Shown piece after piece: positions 49,300-62,088 of a DNA stretch of 64,000 bases. Each line of letters starts with the position of its first letter. The first letter of the stretch is position 1. The notes under the pieces are model-generated. The model was not told the DNA's origin. It searched no databases and saw only the letters and a program-made list of their open reading frames with translations. This stretch comes from Lithospermum erythrorhizon. Lineage: Eukaryota; Streptophyta; Magnoliopsida; Boraginales; Boraginaceae. Made by a program: the position numbers and the translations under genes. The DNA lies in the NCBI GenBank assembly GCA_019722365.1, contig JADFUC010001287.1, positions 124,001 to 188,000 on the forward strand. Direction: 5' to 3'.

Positions 49300-52200
49300 C
49301 ACACACATTACACCGATGTGTGGGTTATGGATTCGGGGCTTCATATCATATATGTCCGAGGAGAGAATGGTTCTTGACCTATGAACAAGTGGATGGTGGG
49401 AATATTTCCATGGCCAATAGTGCTACTTGTAAGGTGGTTGGGATAGGTTCAATCAAGCTTAGGACTCATGATGGGAAGTTTTGCACTTTGAATGATGTGA
49501 GGCATGTGCCGCATATGACGAAGAATCTTATATCTCTTAGTCTTCTAGACAAGAAGGGTTTAGCTTCAAAGGTGAATGTGGAGTCTTGCATGTCTACAAT
49601 GGTTCAAAAGTGATTCTGAAAGGTGTTAAGTGGGGTACTTTGTATTTCTTGCAAGGTGCTACGCTTAGAGATTCTGCTGCAGTTGCTTCCTCCGAGGTTG
49701 ACAAAGAAGACATGACCAAGTTGTGGCATATGAGGCTTGGGCATATGAGTGAGAGGGGATGCAAATTCTAGCCAAGGATAATCTTCTAGGTGGGCATGAG
49801 GTTAAGGATCTCGGATTTTGTGAGCATTGTGTATTTGGGAAGCTACATCGAAGCAAGTTCCCTAAGGCAACTCATAGGACCAAGGGCACACTTGATTACA
49901 TCCACTCCGATTGTTGGGGTCCTTCACGTGTTGATTCTTTGGGGGGTCACAGATACTTTCTATCTTTGATTGATGATTACTCAAGGATGACTTGGGTGTT
50001 CATAATGAAGCAGAAGGGTGATGCTTTCAAGCAATTCAAATAGTGGAAGATTTTGGTGGAAAATCAGACAGGGAAGAAGATCAAGAGGCTGAGAACTGAC
50101 AATGGTTTGGAATTCTGCTCATCCGAGTTTGATGAGTTTTGCAAGAATGAGGGAATTGCCAGACATCATACAGTGAGGCACACACCCCAGCAGAATGGTG
50201 TTGCAGAGCGTATGAATCAGACACTTCTGGAGAGGGCTAGATGTATGCTCTCTAATGCTGGACTAGAAAGAAAGTTTTGGGCTGAGGTAGTTAGTACAAC
50301 ATGTTATCTGATTAACCGAGGTCCGCACACAGGCATAAATTTGAAAACTCCTTATGAACTGTGGTCTGGGAAGTCTGCTGATTACTCAAGCTTGAGAGCT
50401 TTTGGTTGCACAGTTTACTATCATGTGAATGAAGGGAAATTGGAGCCGAGAGCGAAGAAGGGAGTATTTGTAGGCTATGGTGATGGTGTGAAAGGCTATA
50501 GAGTTTGGTCACCATCTGAAGGGAGGGTTATTCTGAGCAGAAATGTTGTATTTGATGAAAATTTCATGTTTAACCCAACTTTGAAGACTTCGATTAGTGA
50601 AGATGAAGATGGTGTTGAGAAGCAGGTGGAGCAGAGGACTGAGGCTAGTTGTGAGGTGGAGGATGACATTCCTCAGTCACATTCAGAGGTAGAGGCATCA
50701 GTCGTTCCACCCTCGGTAGAACATCAGAGTTTGGCTCTAGATCGCCCTAGAAGAGCAAACTATGGAGTACCTCCTACGAGGTATGGATATGAGGATATGT
50801 TGGCTTTGCTTTACAGGTTGCAGAGGAAGTTGATCCTCATGAGCCAGCTTCTTATAAAGAAGCGGTTACTGGTACTGAGTCTGTCCAATGGCTTGCTGCC
50901 ATGGGAGATGAAATGGAGTCACTTCAGAAGAATCAGACTTGGGAGTTGGCTAGAAAACCAACAGGAAGAAAGGTTGTCACTTGCAAGTGGTTGTTCAAGA
51001 AGAAGGAAAGGTTGTCACCAGCTGAGGGGATCAAGTATAAGGCTCGAGTTGTTGCTAGAGGTTTCAGTCAGAGAGAGGGAGTGGACTACAATGAGATATT
51101 CTCACCTGTAGTTAGAGATACTTCTATCAAGATACTTCTTGCTATAGTTGCACATCAGGGCTTGAAACTTAGATTCTAACAGAAACTTGATCAAAAACAT
51201 GTAAAGACAACTTTCCTACATGGAGAGTTGGAAGAAGGGATATACATCACCCAGCTAGATGGTTTCCAGGTGCCTGGAAAGGAGGCCTACGTTTGTAGGT
51301 TGAAGAAATCTTTGTATGGTTTGAAGCAGTCTCTGAGGCAGTGGTACAAGAAGTTTGATAATTACATGCTTGAGATTGAATATTTTAGGAGTCCATATGA
51401 TAGTTGTGTATACTACAACAAGGTCAAAGATGGATCATTCATTTACTTGATATTGTATGTAGATGATATGTTGTTAGCTGCAGTCAACAAGTCAGACATT
51501 CAGAAGTTGAAGGGACTACTCAGTGCAAAGTTTGAGATGAAGGATTTAGGTGCGGCCAAGAAAATTCTAGGAATGGAGATCTACAGAGATAGAAGTCACA
51601 GGAAGCTTTTCTTGTCACAGAAAGGCTACATTGAGAAGATTCTATCAAGATTTGGTATGGCTTCTGCAAAGCCTATTGATACTCCTAGTGCTTCTAATGC
51701 ACATTTATCGGTGGCATTTGCACCTAAGTCGTCCGAAGAAAAGAAATACATGTCATGTGTTCCTTATGCTAGTGTAGTTGGAAGCTTGATGTATGCTATG
51801 GTCTGCACTAGACCTAATCTTGCACATGTTGTCAGTGTTGTTAGTAGGTTCATGGGAAAGCCTGGAAAGGAACATTGGCGAGCTGTGAAGAGGATATTCA
51901 GATATCTCAGAGGCACATCTGTGTGGGTCTTAGTTATGGTGGTGATAGTCACTGTATTATTTCTAGATATTTTGATTCTTGAGTATGCTGGAGATGTGGA
52001 CAGTAGAAGATCGAAGACTGGCTATATGTTCACTCTTGGTGGTAATTTTTTTTTCAATATATTTTTGTATTACTGTAAAAAAACTGTACAAGTATTCAAC
52101 GAGGCATACCCCAGTTCTATCCACGCTATACAACATCTATAACAACTATGTAAAAATCCTCCTATGTATCCCCCCAGATAATAGCTCATTCCCAATCCTT

Positions 52201-53510
52201 CTTCTCACATTTAATCCCCCTCAGGCTACTCAACCGATCAGCCACAACCATAACAATCTCTTGTATAATCACACCTTCACTCCTCATCCTCTTACCATGC
52301 ATTCTTCTATTTCTTTCCCTCCAAACAAAGTAAACTGTACCAGCACTAGCCACCTTCAACATCAAGCGCTGCATCTTGCTTCCTTTCTTGACATTAATCA
52401 TAAACCCAAACTCCATCCTCCACCCTCCATTACCCCTGTAAAGTCCCAACATACCCAACACTTTTCTCCAGACTTTTCCAGAATAAACACAGTCAAAGAA
52501 TAAATGCTCCTGAGTTTCCTCTTTCTCACAAAACAAACAGGACCTTTCACAGCTAGGCAGCCACTTCGACACTCTATCCCTTGTCTCAAGCCTTCCCTTT
52601 ATCAACAACCAGAGAATGAAACTGTGACGAGAAATGTCAAAACTATGCCAAACAAACTTTGTCTATTTCACTTTCTCAGCTGGGTTCTTCAATAACTTGT
52701 AGATACCCCTACTTTATCACCAACTACATCTCTCCACTACACCCTATCCTCCTTATCAGCCACAATAACCATTGTCTCTACTTTCTCCTTCAACTCCACA
52801 AGATCCCCAACATCCTCTTACATGTAGGCCAATGCCATCCATGCCCTCCACATTTACATCCTCCACAAGAAGAATTCAAATTCCCGACAATCATCTTTAC
52901 ATGTTCAAGCAGGGCTCACCGGGAAGACTCACAATCCCAACCGTAGAATCTCGCGACAATGCGTCTCTTCCATCTCTAACTACCATTCAAAGATGCTCAT
53001 ACATCCACACCCTATGTTTCCGAATACCTCTAAATCCAACCATTCCCCTATACCCCTCATACCGACTTCCCCTTCAGCCTCACCGTATTTACCCACTTTA
53101 CCCATATAGTGTCTTTCTTCCTGTACGCATCCCACAATTTATTGAACATATTTTCCTTATTCCACATCCTCGCAATTACGTTGATTTCTACTTATCAGCA
53201 AAGTATATGGCTTTGGATGTAAGTCAAAGTAAGTGAAGTGGGATTTAGTTTGAGAGAATTAGTCAAATACTGGAGCTACATCATGACCACCCTATTGGGC
53301 AGACAGAATACCACAGAATATGCTTCGACCACGGATCAAGTTCATCATGGTAGACCACACATCGACGCGAGATATCATTTCTGAGGAGCCGAAGGAGAGT
53401 CAAGGTAAACAAAGTAAACAGACAACCCAATGATATGTTTACGGCGCTCTCAAAGCAAGTTTCAAATATCGCTTGGAACTTTCTCAACGCTCAGAAGGCT
53501 AGTCAGCCCG
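49300..53510 (+). pseudogene. Copia pol (protease, integrase, RT, RNase H)
   Basis: The protease reads WVMDSG and then loses frame by one base, continuing as ASYHICPRREWFLTYEQ. GAG-pre-integrase has LWHMRLGHMSERG and CEHCVFGK, with another frameshift near 49760. Integrase has HSDCWGP, RTDNGLEF and NGVAERMNQTLLERAR, supplying the D, D and E residues, with a stop at 50041. The frame shifts again near 50820. RT has YVDD at 51456-51467 and ends GSLMYAMVCTRPNLAH; a stop lies at 51177-51179. RNase H (SRRSKTGYMFTLGG) is cut by a LINE at 52046 and resumes at about 53190 (LSAKYMALD...), with a decayed tail to about 53510. Confidence 0.9.
52046..53188 (-). mobile_element. 5'-truncated LINE nested in the Copia RNase H
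   Basis: Minus-strand LINE ORF2 C-terminus. About 53180-53050 reads NVIARMWNKENMFNKLWDAY and DTIWVKWVNT. About 52660-52610 reads KFVWHSFDISRHSFILWL, preceded by a stop where Trp is expected. 52608-52186 is the zf-RVT domain, with CERSCLFCEKEETQEHLFFDC, and the tail of the ORF. T9 at 52046-52054 is the poly(A) tail in the minus orientation. The upstream reverse transcriptase and endonuclease are absent (5' truncation). About 15 codons of Copia RNase H are missing at the junction. Confidence 0.85.
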
Positions 53511-53750
53511 TGGTATAACATCTGGGCGTAGCCCAATATCTCGTTATTTTTACAAGATCTAAGATGTTCATGTATATTCAGCACATATGTTTCATATGGG
53601 CACATCCGGTACTTCGAGTAGATTCCGTGTAATCCGGCATATCCGGTTTCCATCCCTGCATTTCGCCAGTACATCCGTGTAATTTTCGCCATCATTTTTT
53701 CTGGGAGGATCTGCTCGTTATTTGACATCCTAATCTCAAGCCATGAGATT

Positions 53751-54016
53751 TGTCAACGCTTTTAATTTAGTTGGTTTAAAGTCCCACATCTAAACTTGCA
53801 GCTTAGCTAATAATGTACCATAAAAAGCTCAACCTTCTTGGGCTTTTCGCACCAAATAACTATCTCCCTATAAATAGCCTCTAAGGGCTCACATTACCCA
53901 AACAAACGTCATTGTATATCACGTAGTACCTCGGTGTTATTTTCTTTTTCAAGTCATTTACTTAATTTCTAGTCCCGTGTCATATTTCGTTATAACAAAG
54001 ACGTCTTCGTTATAAT
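53751..54016 (+). repeat. Copia 3' LTR
   Basis: It starts TGTCAACGC after a purine stretch (CCATGAGATT). It aligns in order with the 5' LTR: AAAGTCCCACATCTAAACTT, ACCATAAAAAGCTCAACCTT, CCAAACAAAC, ACCTCGGTGTTATT, TTCGTTATAACAAAGACG. It is shorter than the 5' LTR and diverged. Confidence 0.8.
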
Positions 54017-54695
54017 ATAAATAATAAAAATCTATCTATTTAAAGATAATGAACCAATCCAATATATATTTCATTAAAATGTTAGTGTTATAAAAAAGAT
54101 ATAAATAACTTTCATATAAATTATTATTCTTCAAGCCTTTAACGTTTAATTTTACTCTTCATTAATTGCTAGTATATAAAAGTTAATAAGGCTAATTTGT
54201 TGCTATATTACTATTACTGTAATATTAATATCACTTCGAAGCTCATTTCAACAATGTTAAAGACGATAACATGCATATGAGACAATTGAATTTAAAACAC
54301 CAAGTCTAATAAATTATCTATAATTTTGTTAGTTGGATCAAATTGTCGACACGCTAAAGATAAGCAGCAAGTGCTTACTTTTATTCAAATAGCGTAATAA
54401 GTAACAAGTACATTACCCCCTATTATTTTTTTCAATAGTTTTATCCATTCTAAGCCAACATACAATCGGTCATATGATGAAAAATGAAGAAATTCTACAA
54501 TCCAATAATAGGATGTTACTTTGGAAATCAAATGATGCTCTAAATTTCGACAAAACATCATCACCAAGCCTAGAATTTTTAGAATCAAGTGATAGAAAGT
54601 TAAAATTCTCTACTTATTTTTCTCCTCTTAAAAAAATTAGAAGTGATAAAGTCCAATTTTACACAGTTCTCCTCCCATAATTTTTTTTCATTTCA
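54017..54695. other. Intergenic DNA, no gene
   Basis: AT-rich, nothing recognised. Confidence 0.45.
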
Positions 54696-54699
54696 TTTA

Positions 54700-54736
<37 letters not shown>

Positions 54737-55790
54737 TTGAAATAAATAATAATGTGATAAAATAATAAAATAAATATAATAATAATAAAATAAAAATAAT
54801 AATAATAATAATTATAATAAAAATAAAAAGACATAATAATAAAAAATAATAATAATAATAAATAATAATAATAATAATAACAATAATAATACTAAAAAAT
54901 AATAACACAATAATAAAATAATAATAACAAAATAATAAAATAATAATAATAATATAATAAATAAATAATAATACGTAATAACAAAATAATAACAAAAATA
55001 ATAATAAAAATAATATTTAATAATAATAAAAATCAAAATAATAATAATAATAACAATAATAATAATATTAATAACACAAATAATAAAATATAATAATAAA
55101 AAATAATAATAAAAATAATGATAATAATAATATGTAATAACAATAATAATAATAACAAAAAATAATAATAATAAAATTAATAATAATAATAATAAAAAAT
55201 AATAATAATAATAATAATAATAATACATATAAATAATAATAATAAAAAACAATAATAATAATGAATAAAGAAATAAATAATAAATAATAATAAAAACAAA
55301 ATAATAATAATAATAAAAGTGATAATAATAATAATAATAATGAAAAACAATAATAATAATAATAAAAATACTAATAATAATAATATTAAAATCAATAATA
55401 ATAATATTAATAATAATAAAATAAAAATAATAATGATAATAAATAAATAATAATAATAACAAAATAATAATAGTAATAATAATAATAGTTAATACATTAA
55501 TGACAATAATGTAATAATAATAATACTTTAATAAGAAAAATAATAATAATAAGAAATAAAAATAAGAATAATAATACTAAAATAATAATAATTAACAAAA
55601 AATAATAATTATGAAAATAATAAATAATAAATAATAATAAATAAATTAATAATAAATAATGAGAATAATAAGAAAGAATAATCGTGAATAACAATAATAA
55701 AAAATATAATGGTAAAAATAATAATAAAAACAATTATAATAATATTAAAATAATAATAATAATACTTAATAAAACAATTAATAATCTATT
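54696..55790. repeat. 1.1-kb AAT/ATT trinucleotide low-complexity tract
   Basis: A pure (ATT)n run at 54703-54736 turns into about 1 kb of imperfect (AAT)n with occasional A-runs and single C or G bases. The opposite orientation of the two parts allows hairpin formation. Minus-strand open frames here (Tyr/Ile/Leu/Phe only) are artefacts. Confidence 0.95.
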
Positions 55791-56476
55791 TCAAAGAATC
55801 TATTTATTTCATTTATATTAATAATATTTATTATTTATTTGTCTATTTAGTACTATTTATTTAATATACGATGCATATATATAAATGAAATGTAGTGAGG
55901 GTAGTCATTAAAAAAACTCAATGTAGTTTTTGTTGAATCAAGTTATCGAACACTTAAATACTTTCAAAGATTCGATTCAAATTATAATTCAGGCCTAATT
56001 TTGACTTCGCTAAATTTAACAAACATATCCTAAATCTTTTAACAAGTTAATCAAGTTGAGGCATCATGAACTCATAGGAACACTTAGAAGTTGCAAAAAT
56101 ATGTTCCTTATAATATATAACCCTTTTTCACCATATGACTTTTATATTTATCTAATCACACTTTTGACATAAAATATAATTCCTCAATACTTTCAAAACA
56201 AAAAAAAGAAAATATGGTAATTTAGCCAGCCGGCTTGGGCCGGCTTGTTTGTGGGCACTTTAGCAATAATATTTGTTCTTTTCAAGAATTGTTTGCTTCA
56301 AACTTGGGAAATGAAATTCATGTCACATCTCTTTATGTCAATGATTCATTGTAACTATATATAAATACAGAGTGCCCTCTTCCTGTATAACCAATCTTAC
56401 AAACTCACTTCTTTTGCTTGCTATATTGGTAAGCTAATATCTTTTGGCTGGAATCAACGAGAATTTTCAAGAAAAT
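55791..56476. promoter_or_regulatory. MAP70 upstream region with TATA box
   Basis: TATATATAAATA at 56356-56367 lies about 110 bp before the start codon, at a plausible distance for a promoter with a short leader. The rest is AT-rich with no other feature. Confidence 0.5.
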
Positions 56477-59400
56477 ATGTTGCCTTTGGAAGAAGAATTT
56501 GTAGGTGGAGAAGAACATTGTCTTCTTCCTCATCCTGACCCTATTATGCTGGAGATGAATCGATTACAGAATCAACTTAAAGGTTTATAATTCCTCCTCA
56601 TATTTGTGTCTTAGTATATGACTTCAGTGAGAATCGCACCAGAACCTCTACTATTATGCGACCATTTAATGGTCTCAATGTGTTAACTAGGAAATTGCCA
56701 CTTCTATTTCGAATATTGATATCATTCTCATCTTGTCCCAAAAATATTTGTGCCCCATTATATTTGTATACATATGTAATTCGCTCCCCTTAAAGGCATT
56801 GTTCTTGTTATTGATGTATGTAATTTGCTCGCCTCATCAAGGAGATTTGCATGAATGTGTTGAACTCGGTTCTTCTTCAACTTTTTACATTTACCCCTTC
56901 CCTTATTGAGCAGGGAGGAACTAATAAGAAAAAAGTTACTTTTGTCATCTTAAAAAACAATTTCTATCATTACTATTTTGCTCCCAAACACCTAACAAAT
57001 ATTTTCTCGCTTCGAATATTTTTAATATGTACTTCTCCTTTGATTTTAAATCATAGTTCCGGACATTGTTTTCATTTGATATAAGATATATGTTGTTGAA
57101 TTGTAAACAGTAAAGGACCATGAATTGGAAAAGGCTCACAATGAAATCAAGGCATTGAGAGGAACAGAAGTTCTGAAAGACAAGGCTCTTGAAGAGGTAA
57201 CAAAAACATCTTTACATTAATTATTATTTGCACCATAGCATAGTTGAAGCTAATATGTCTCTTTCCTGTCCAGCTGCATGATGAGATCAACAAATCGGAC
57301 GACAAGCTCCAATCCCTAGAGAATCTTCTTGAACAAAAGGTGCACGGTCTTGACAAACTAAATATTTCTTCGGTTTTTATTTAAATTAACTATGTTGTCT
57401 ATAATAGATCATTCAAATAAAACATAGGAATTACCAAGTTAATGATATATTTCTAATACTAATGTTTTGTATTTTTTTTAAGAGGACCAGATCACCATTC
57501 GCCCTCGACTCGAACCTTGACTTTTGGATTAAAAACGAAGTGTCTAACCGATAATCACTACTGAACTTGAGTCGTCTTTTTCACACTAATCTAATGACAG
57601 ATTTGTATATGTAAAAGGTGGTTTACTTGAATCACGAAAAGTGTACCCAACACAGCTTATCAAATAGGTCACATATAAAATGGTCATGTTGGTTTTAATT
57701 CTTGAATTTACTCAAGCCTTGAACCTTACTAACTAAAATTCATATTTAACAGTTCATTATCACGAAATCAACAACTTACTCACCTCTTGAGAACCTAAAT
57801 TAAGGCAAAAAATACTCTGTTTATAAATTAAAATAAAAAATCTAAATCCATAATAGAAAATTTGTTGTCCATGGTTCGTTATTAATATAAAGATTTATTA
57901 AATCACACAAAAGAACTATCATTTCGAATGAGCTAAGCCCTCATGCAATGATCATGGATTGTTTATGTTACTCTTTTGTTTAAATTGCTCGTACAGAATC
58001 TTGATATCAAGAAACTCGTAAATGAAAAGAAGGAAACATTGGCTGCACAATATGCAGCTGAAGCAACTCTTAGAAGGGTGTATACAGAACAAAACAATGA
58101 TGATTCATTTCCTATTGAATCTATCATTGCTCCCCTCGAGGCGAAAATCAAGATGTATAAGAATGAGGTAGACATTCCTCTGCATATTTGGATGAAATCA
58201 TGAAAAAAATATATGGGCACATTGAGTACTACATTTCCATTCTCATTTCAGGTTGCATTTTTGCAAGAAGATAATAAGGCTTTGGAAAGACTTACCAAGT
58301 CAAAAGAAGCAGCCTTGATTGAAGCAGAAAGGATATTAAAAAGTGCTCTTGAAAGGGCATTAATAGTTGAAGAAGTGCATAATCAGAACCTTGAGCTTAA
58401 GAGACAAATAGAGATTCATCAGGCAAGTTTTTATCGAGTAAATGAGTTATTTTTGGGAACTGAAAAAATTGAAAACCATGTAGTTAAATTCGGATAGAAG
58501 TAGTGTATTTATGGAATATGCTTCCTCATTTCAGGAGGAAATCAAGATACTAGATAAAACATACCGTCTGAAGGTTAAAGAAGTCGAAAAACTTAGTCGA
58601 ACGATCAAGGAGCTGGAGGAGGCTGTGCTCGCTGGTGGAGCAGCAGCAAATAGTGTCCGACATTACAAGAGACAAATTTCTGAATTACAGGTGAGATCTC
58701 ACACACTTACTAGAGATGATAAGGTTAAAGTTGCACATTAATTAATATTTTCTTCTAAAATGCAATATTTTGTTAATTTATTGGTGTATTAATTAGGAGG
58801 AGAAAAGAACACTGGAAAGGGAACTTGCAAGAGCAAAAGTTTCAGCAAACCGTGTTGCGACCGTGGTTGCTAATGAATGGAAGGATGAAAATGATAAAGT
58901 CATGCCTATCAAGCAATGGGTAGAGGAAAGAAAACTGTTACAGGTATACAGAGAGGATGATATACATAATTAATTATATACATAAATATATTTTGTATTT
59001 AAAAAAAAAATCTATTTTGTGTAGAATTTAATAATTTTTTTTTTTTAATCAATGTTTGATCTTGTACAGGCAGAGTTGCAAAGATTAAGAGATAAACTAG
59101 CAATATCAGAGAGAAAAGCCAATGCGGAAGAACAAATGAAGGTACTCTTTCAATTTGTGCATGGTTGCATATTTGTTCCGTTCTTAATCCTATATTGAAT
59201 AGGCTTAAAGAAGAAATCTTCTGCAGGAAAAGTTTAAAATGAGGCTAAAGATATTGGAAGAAGGGTTGAAGCAACAGCCAAAACCCGAAAAATCGAATAA
59301 TTTCTTTGGGATTTTATCAAGCAATGTTGGATCTAAGAAAAGATCATCATCACAACCAAGGGGTTCCACTATCAGGAGAATGTCAGAACAACTTGATGCT

Positions 59401-60122
59401 GCTCAAGAAAATAGTAAATTGACTGATTCAAGAAGGAAAAGTTTTGGAGAGAATGTGATGAAGAAAAACAGTTTGTGGGCAGGTAGAAGTAAGATTATTG
59501 ATAGGTTCGAAAAGGAAAACATCGATGCAAAGGAAAATGCCTCTGGAACTATTGATAACCACATTGATCAGAAAGCTTTGGGAGATGTCATAAATAATGC
59601 TGGAAGGAATGAAGAAACAGAAAGTATCGAGAGGATGAATGGCAATTGTGATGATGTGGTGTCTGGTTTTCTGTATGATAGAATTCAAAAGGAGGTCATA
59701 AGTATGAGAAAGGCTTGTGAGATCAAAGAAAGTACTTTGAAGACAAAAGATGAAGAAATAAAGGTATTAAGGCTCTTTGCCAGTCCTTACACTAAAGAGG
59801 ATGTTGTAACGCCCGCCCCGGAACACAACTTTATTAGATTTGATGGATTGACCTCATAAACTATCACGGGCCATTCCAGCACATTTTGTCCTCACTCATC
59901 TACTATCGGGTTGGGGTATTACATGACATTTTTGTTGTCTGCTTGTTCTTTATACTAAAAATTGCACATTTCCAGGTCTTAATGAAGAAGATTGACACAC
60001 TATCAAAAGCCATGGAAGTACAATCCAAGAAGATGAAAAGGGAAGCTGAAAATAGAGAAAAATCATCTGATGGGATGACAAAAGGAACGAACATATCAAA
60101 AAGGTTCAACATCTCTCCATGA
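56477..60122 (+). CDS. MAP70: Microtubule-associated protein 70 (MAP70), MAP70-5-like
   Basis: Ten exons in phase give 552 aa: 56477-56582, 57111-57196, 57274-57339, 57997-58167, 58252-58422, 58535-58690, 58797-58943, 59070-59141, 59227-59763, 59976-60122. The protein is almost wholly coiled coil. Family hallmarks are AAQYAAEATLRRVYTEQNND, IAPLEAKIKMYKNEVAFLQE, DNKALERLTKSKEAALIEAE, LEEAVLAGGAAANSVRHYKR, ARAKVSANRVATVVANEWKD and VMPIKQWVEERKLLQAEL. MAP70 proteins bind cortical microtubules and help pattern secondary walls in plants. Length and the short N-terminus are closest to MAP70-5; the subtype is inferred. Intron 5 uses a GC donor (CAG|GCAAGT); the others are GT-AG. The variable region in exon 9 (about residues 325-480) is basic and low in hallmark motifs. 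It converges with the aprataxin-like gene. Confidence 0.95.
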
Positions 60123-62088
60123 AATATTACTTTTCTTCATTTTCATTTGATAAAATATGCTATTTTTTACATTTACAACTATAATGGTGTGATATTCTTC
60201 AGGATTACTAGAACATCAACTTGAGGATACAACGAGACAATGTGAAGATATGATAGTAACATGTGCCAGTGAAGTCCTATAATTCATGAACATAGAAAGA
60301 AAAACACCAAAAAGTTATTAAAGTTGCTAAAACAAGATTTTATTATGTGATTTATCACCAGATGATTTTCCTGATTTTTAATATTTGTATGTGTAGTATC
60401 AATGTCTCTAGAGATGTACATATTAGTCCTTCGCACATTGTTTGAAGAGTGATTTAATAATAACGATTGCTATTACTTCAAATATAAATGATGTTTTCAA
60501 TTTTAGAGCCTAAAATTTAACAACAAATTACTTTTTATTCATTATTCTAATAAATCCAAACTAGATATCGTTGAATTTATTTTTCATAACACTATTTTCT
60601 TGTTATTTTTCATTGTCTAATTTAAAAAAAGTTATTTATGGTTAAACATTTCATAGGCTCGGTTTATTCACTCTGGTTAACGCATTGTATGAACCCAATT
60701 TTAAATCTCGTGATTATAATAAAACTAGTTTACTAAATCAAATATTAGTAAAACTAATCGCTACTTGTTAAGAAGAATAAAATAAGAAAATTCCAAACCA
60801 CTAGGTTACTGGCGCTTCTTATGCTAACACGCTTATTGCTTAATAGCTTAACTTTTTCTTCTCGATTTATTTTAAAGTTTTTAATACACGCATGTTCAAA
60901 TGTGATTTTAATGGAAATTTATTTAACAAAATTATTAAATATCTAACATTGGAGAAATTTGTAGTTCAGATGTAGAATACAAATGTACTCCGGTATGAGT
61001 ACAAATGTATTCTCGATACATTTACGTAATTTTTACGTTGACGGGCCAACGCGACACCGGCCATTTACGGTTAAAGTTCCGATCAACCCCTCGACTAACT
61101 CTAATAATCAATCAATCAACATTTACGAAAGTTAACACTACAAGATCATGTTATCAAGCAAGATGGTTTAAAACCCGACATTTGGGCAGCTGAGCTATGA
61201 TGAAGAGCTGCCCACCCGGATTGCCGTATTTTTAAATTGTTAATTTTACTTTTAACTTTTTAGAAAACGATATATCGATATTACATATTTATTAAAATTT
61301 CAGAATTTACATTATCTTTCTACTTCACCTAATTTAAAAACTTAATTTTTCGTCAGATTGGGCTCCACCTGCACTAGTTCCCAGTCTATCTCCCTTACCT
61401 AAAGTTTCACAAAGATATTACCTGATGATGCAATCTTTAGGTTCGAGCCCTTGCAATGATAAAGATCATGATAAAGATCAGATATAAAAAATATGTAAAA
61501 CGCTACTAATAATTAAGAGCTACTAATAATAATGATCCACATAAAAGAAAACATTTAAAACTGTAAAACGCTTAGTGCCCATGATATTCAAACTTTATAG
61601 AAAAATCAAAACAATAAACTCAATATTAAAAATAGATAAAGTAGAATAAGATGAGTTTTCAAAGCAGTTTTAAAAAAATTCTATAAAAAACCTTCATAAA
61701 TGGTTAACATTATATTACTTTTTATTTGCATATAAAAGCCGAGATAGCAAGCTACATCGATCCTAAAGACCAGCTCACAACTTGTCTTATTATAGATCGA
61801 GCCGAGCTCAAGCCTCTGGCTTACCCAGGTTTAAGAGCCGCTCCGTATAGAGTCATGCAAAACTCTAATTGCAATACATGTAATACAGTACACTCTACAG
61901 ATGGGTGATGTCGACAACATATCAACTTGATCGATGAAAGGATTTCATAGAAGGTGGTTGATGTTACAACAGTTGTAACCTACAGCAACCTATGTTACAC
62001 AATGACACTACGGAACTACGTGAAGAAAAATACGGAACTCAAGAAATTCATGAAACGAGAAATAATATTTTGCCGGGTGATACTTGTT
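60123..62088. other. Convergent intergenic region MAP70/aprataxin
   Basis: AT-rich and repeat-poor, holding the 3' UTRs of both genes. No other gene was recognised. Confidence 0.45.

Larger units (their letters stand above)
48107..54016 (+). mobile_element. Copia LTR retrotransposon with nested LINE
   Basis: Both LTRs flank a gag-PR-IN-RT-RNase H order on the plus strand. A primer-binding site follows the 5' LTR. The candidate target duplication is (A)TAAAT, present just before 48107 and just after about 54016. Frameshifts in protease and integrase, stops in RT and a 1.1-kb LINE in RNase H make it inactive. The LTRs have drifted considerably from each other, indicating an old insertion. Confidence 0.9.

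Noticed and set aside
49046..49306. 86-codon minus-strand frame with HRQLMQCPLRT
   Set aside because: Antisense to the Copia gag zinc-knuckle region.
50312..50515. Minus-strand open frame
   Set aside because: Shadow of the Copia integrase frame on the other strand.
52772..53236. 154-codon plus-strand frame
   Set aside because: Antisense shadow of the LINE ORF2 C-terminus.
54812..55462. 216-codon minus-strand open frame rich in Tyr, Ile, Leu and Phe, looking like a membrane protein
   Set aside because: It is a translation of the AAT/ATT repeat. All frames of such a tract give long hydrophobic runs.
61440..61460. GGTTCGAGCCC resembling a tRNA T-arm
   Set aside because: No matching acceptor, D-arm or anticodon stem upstream.
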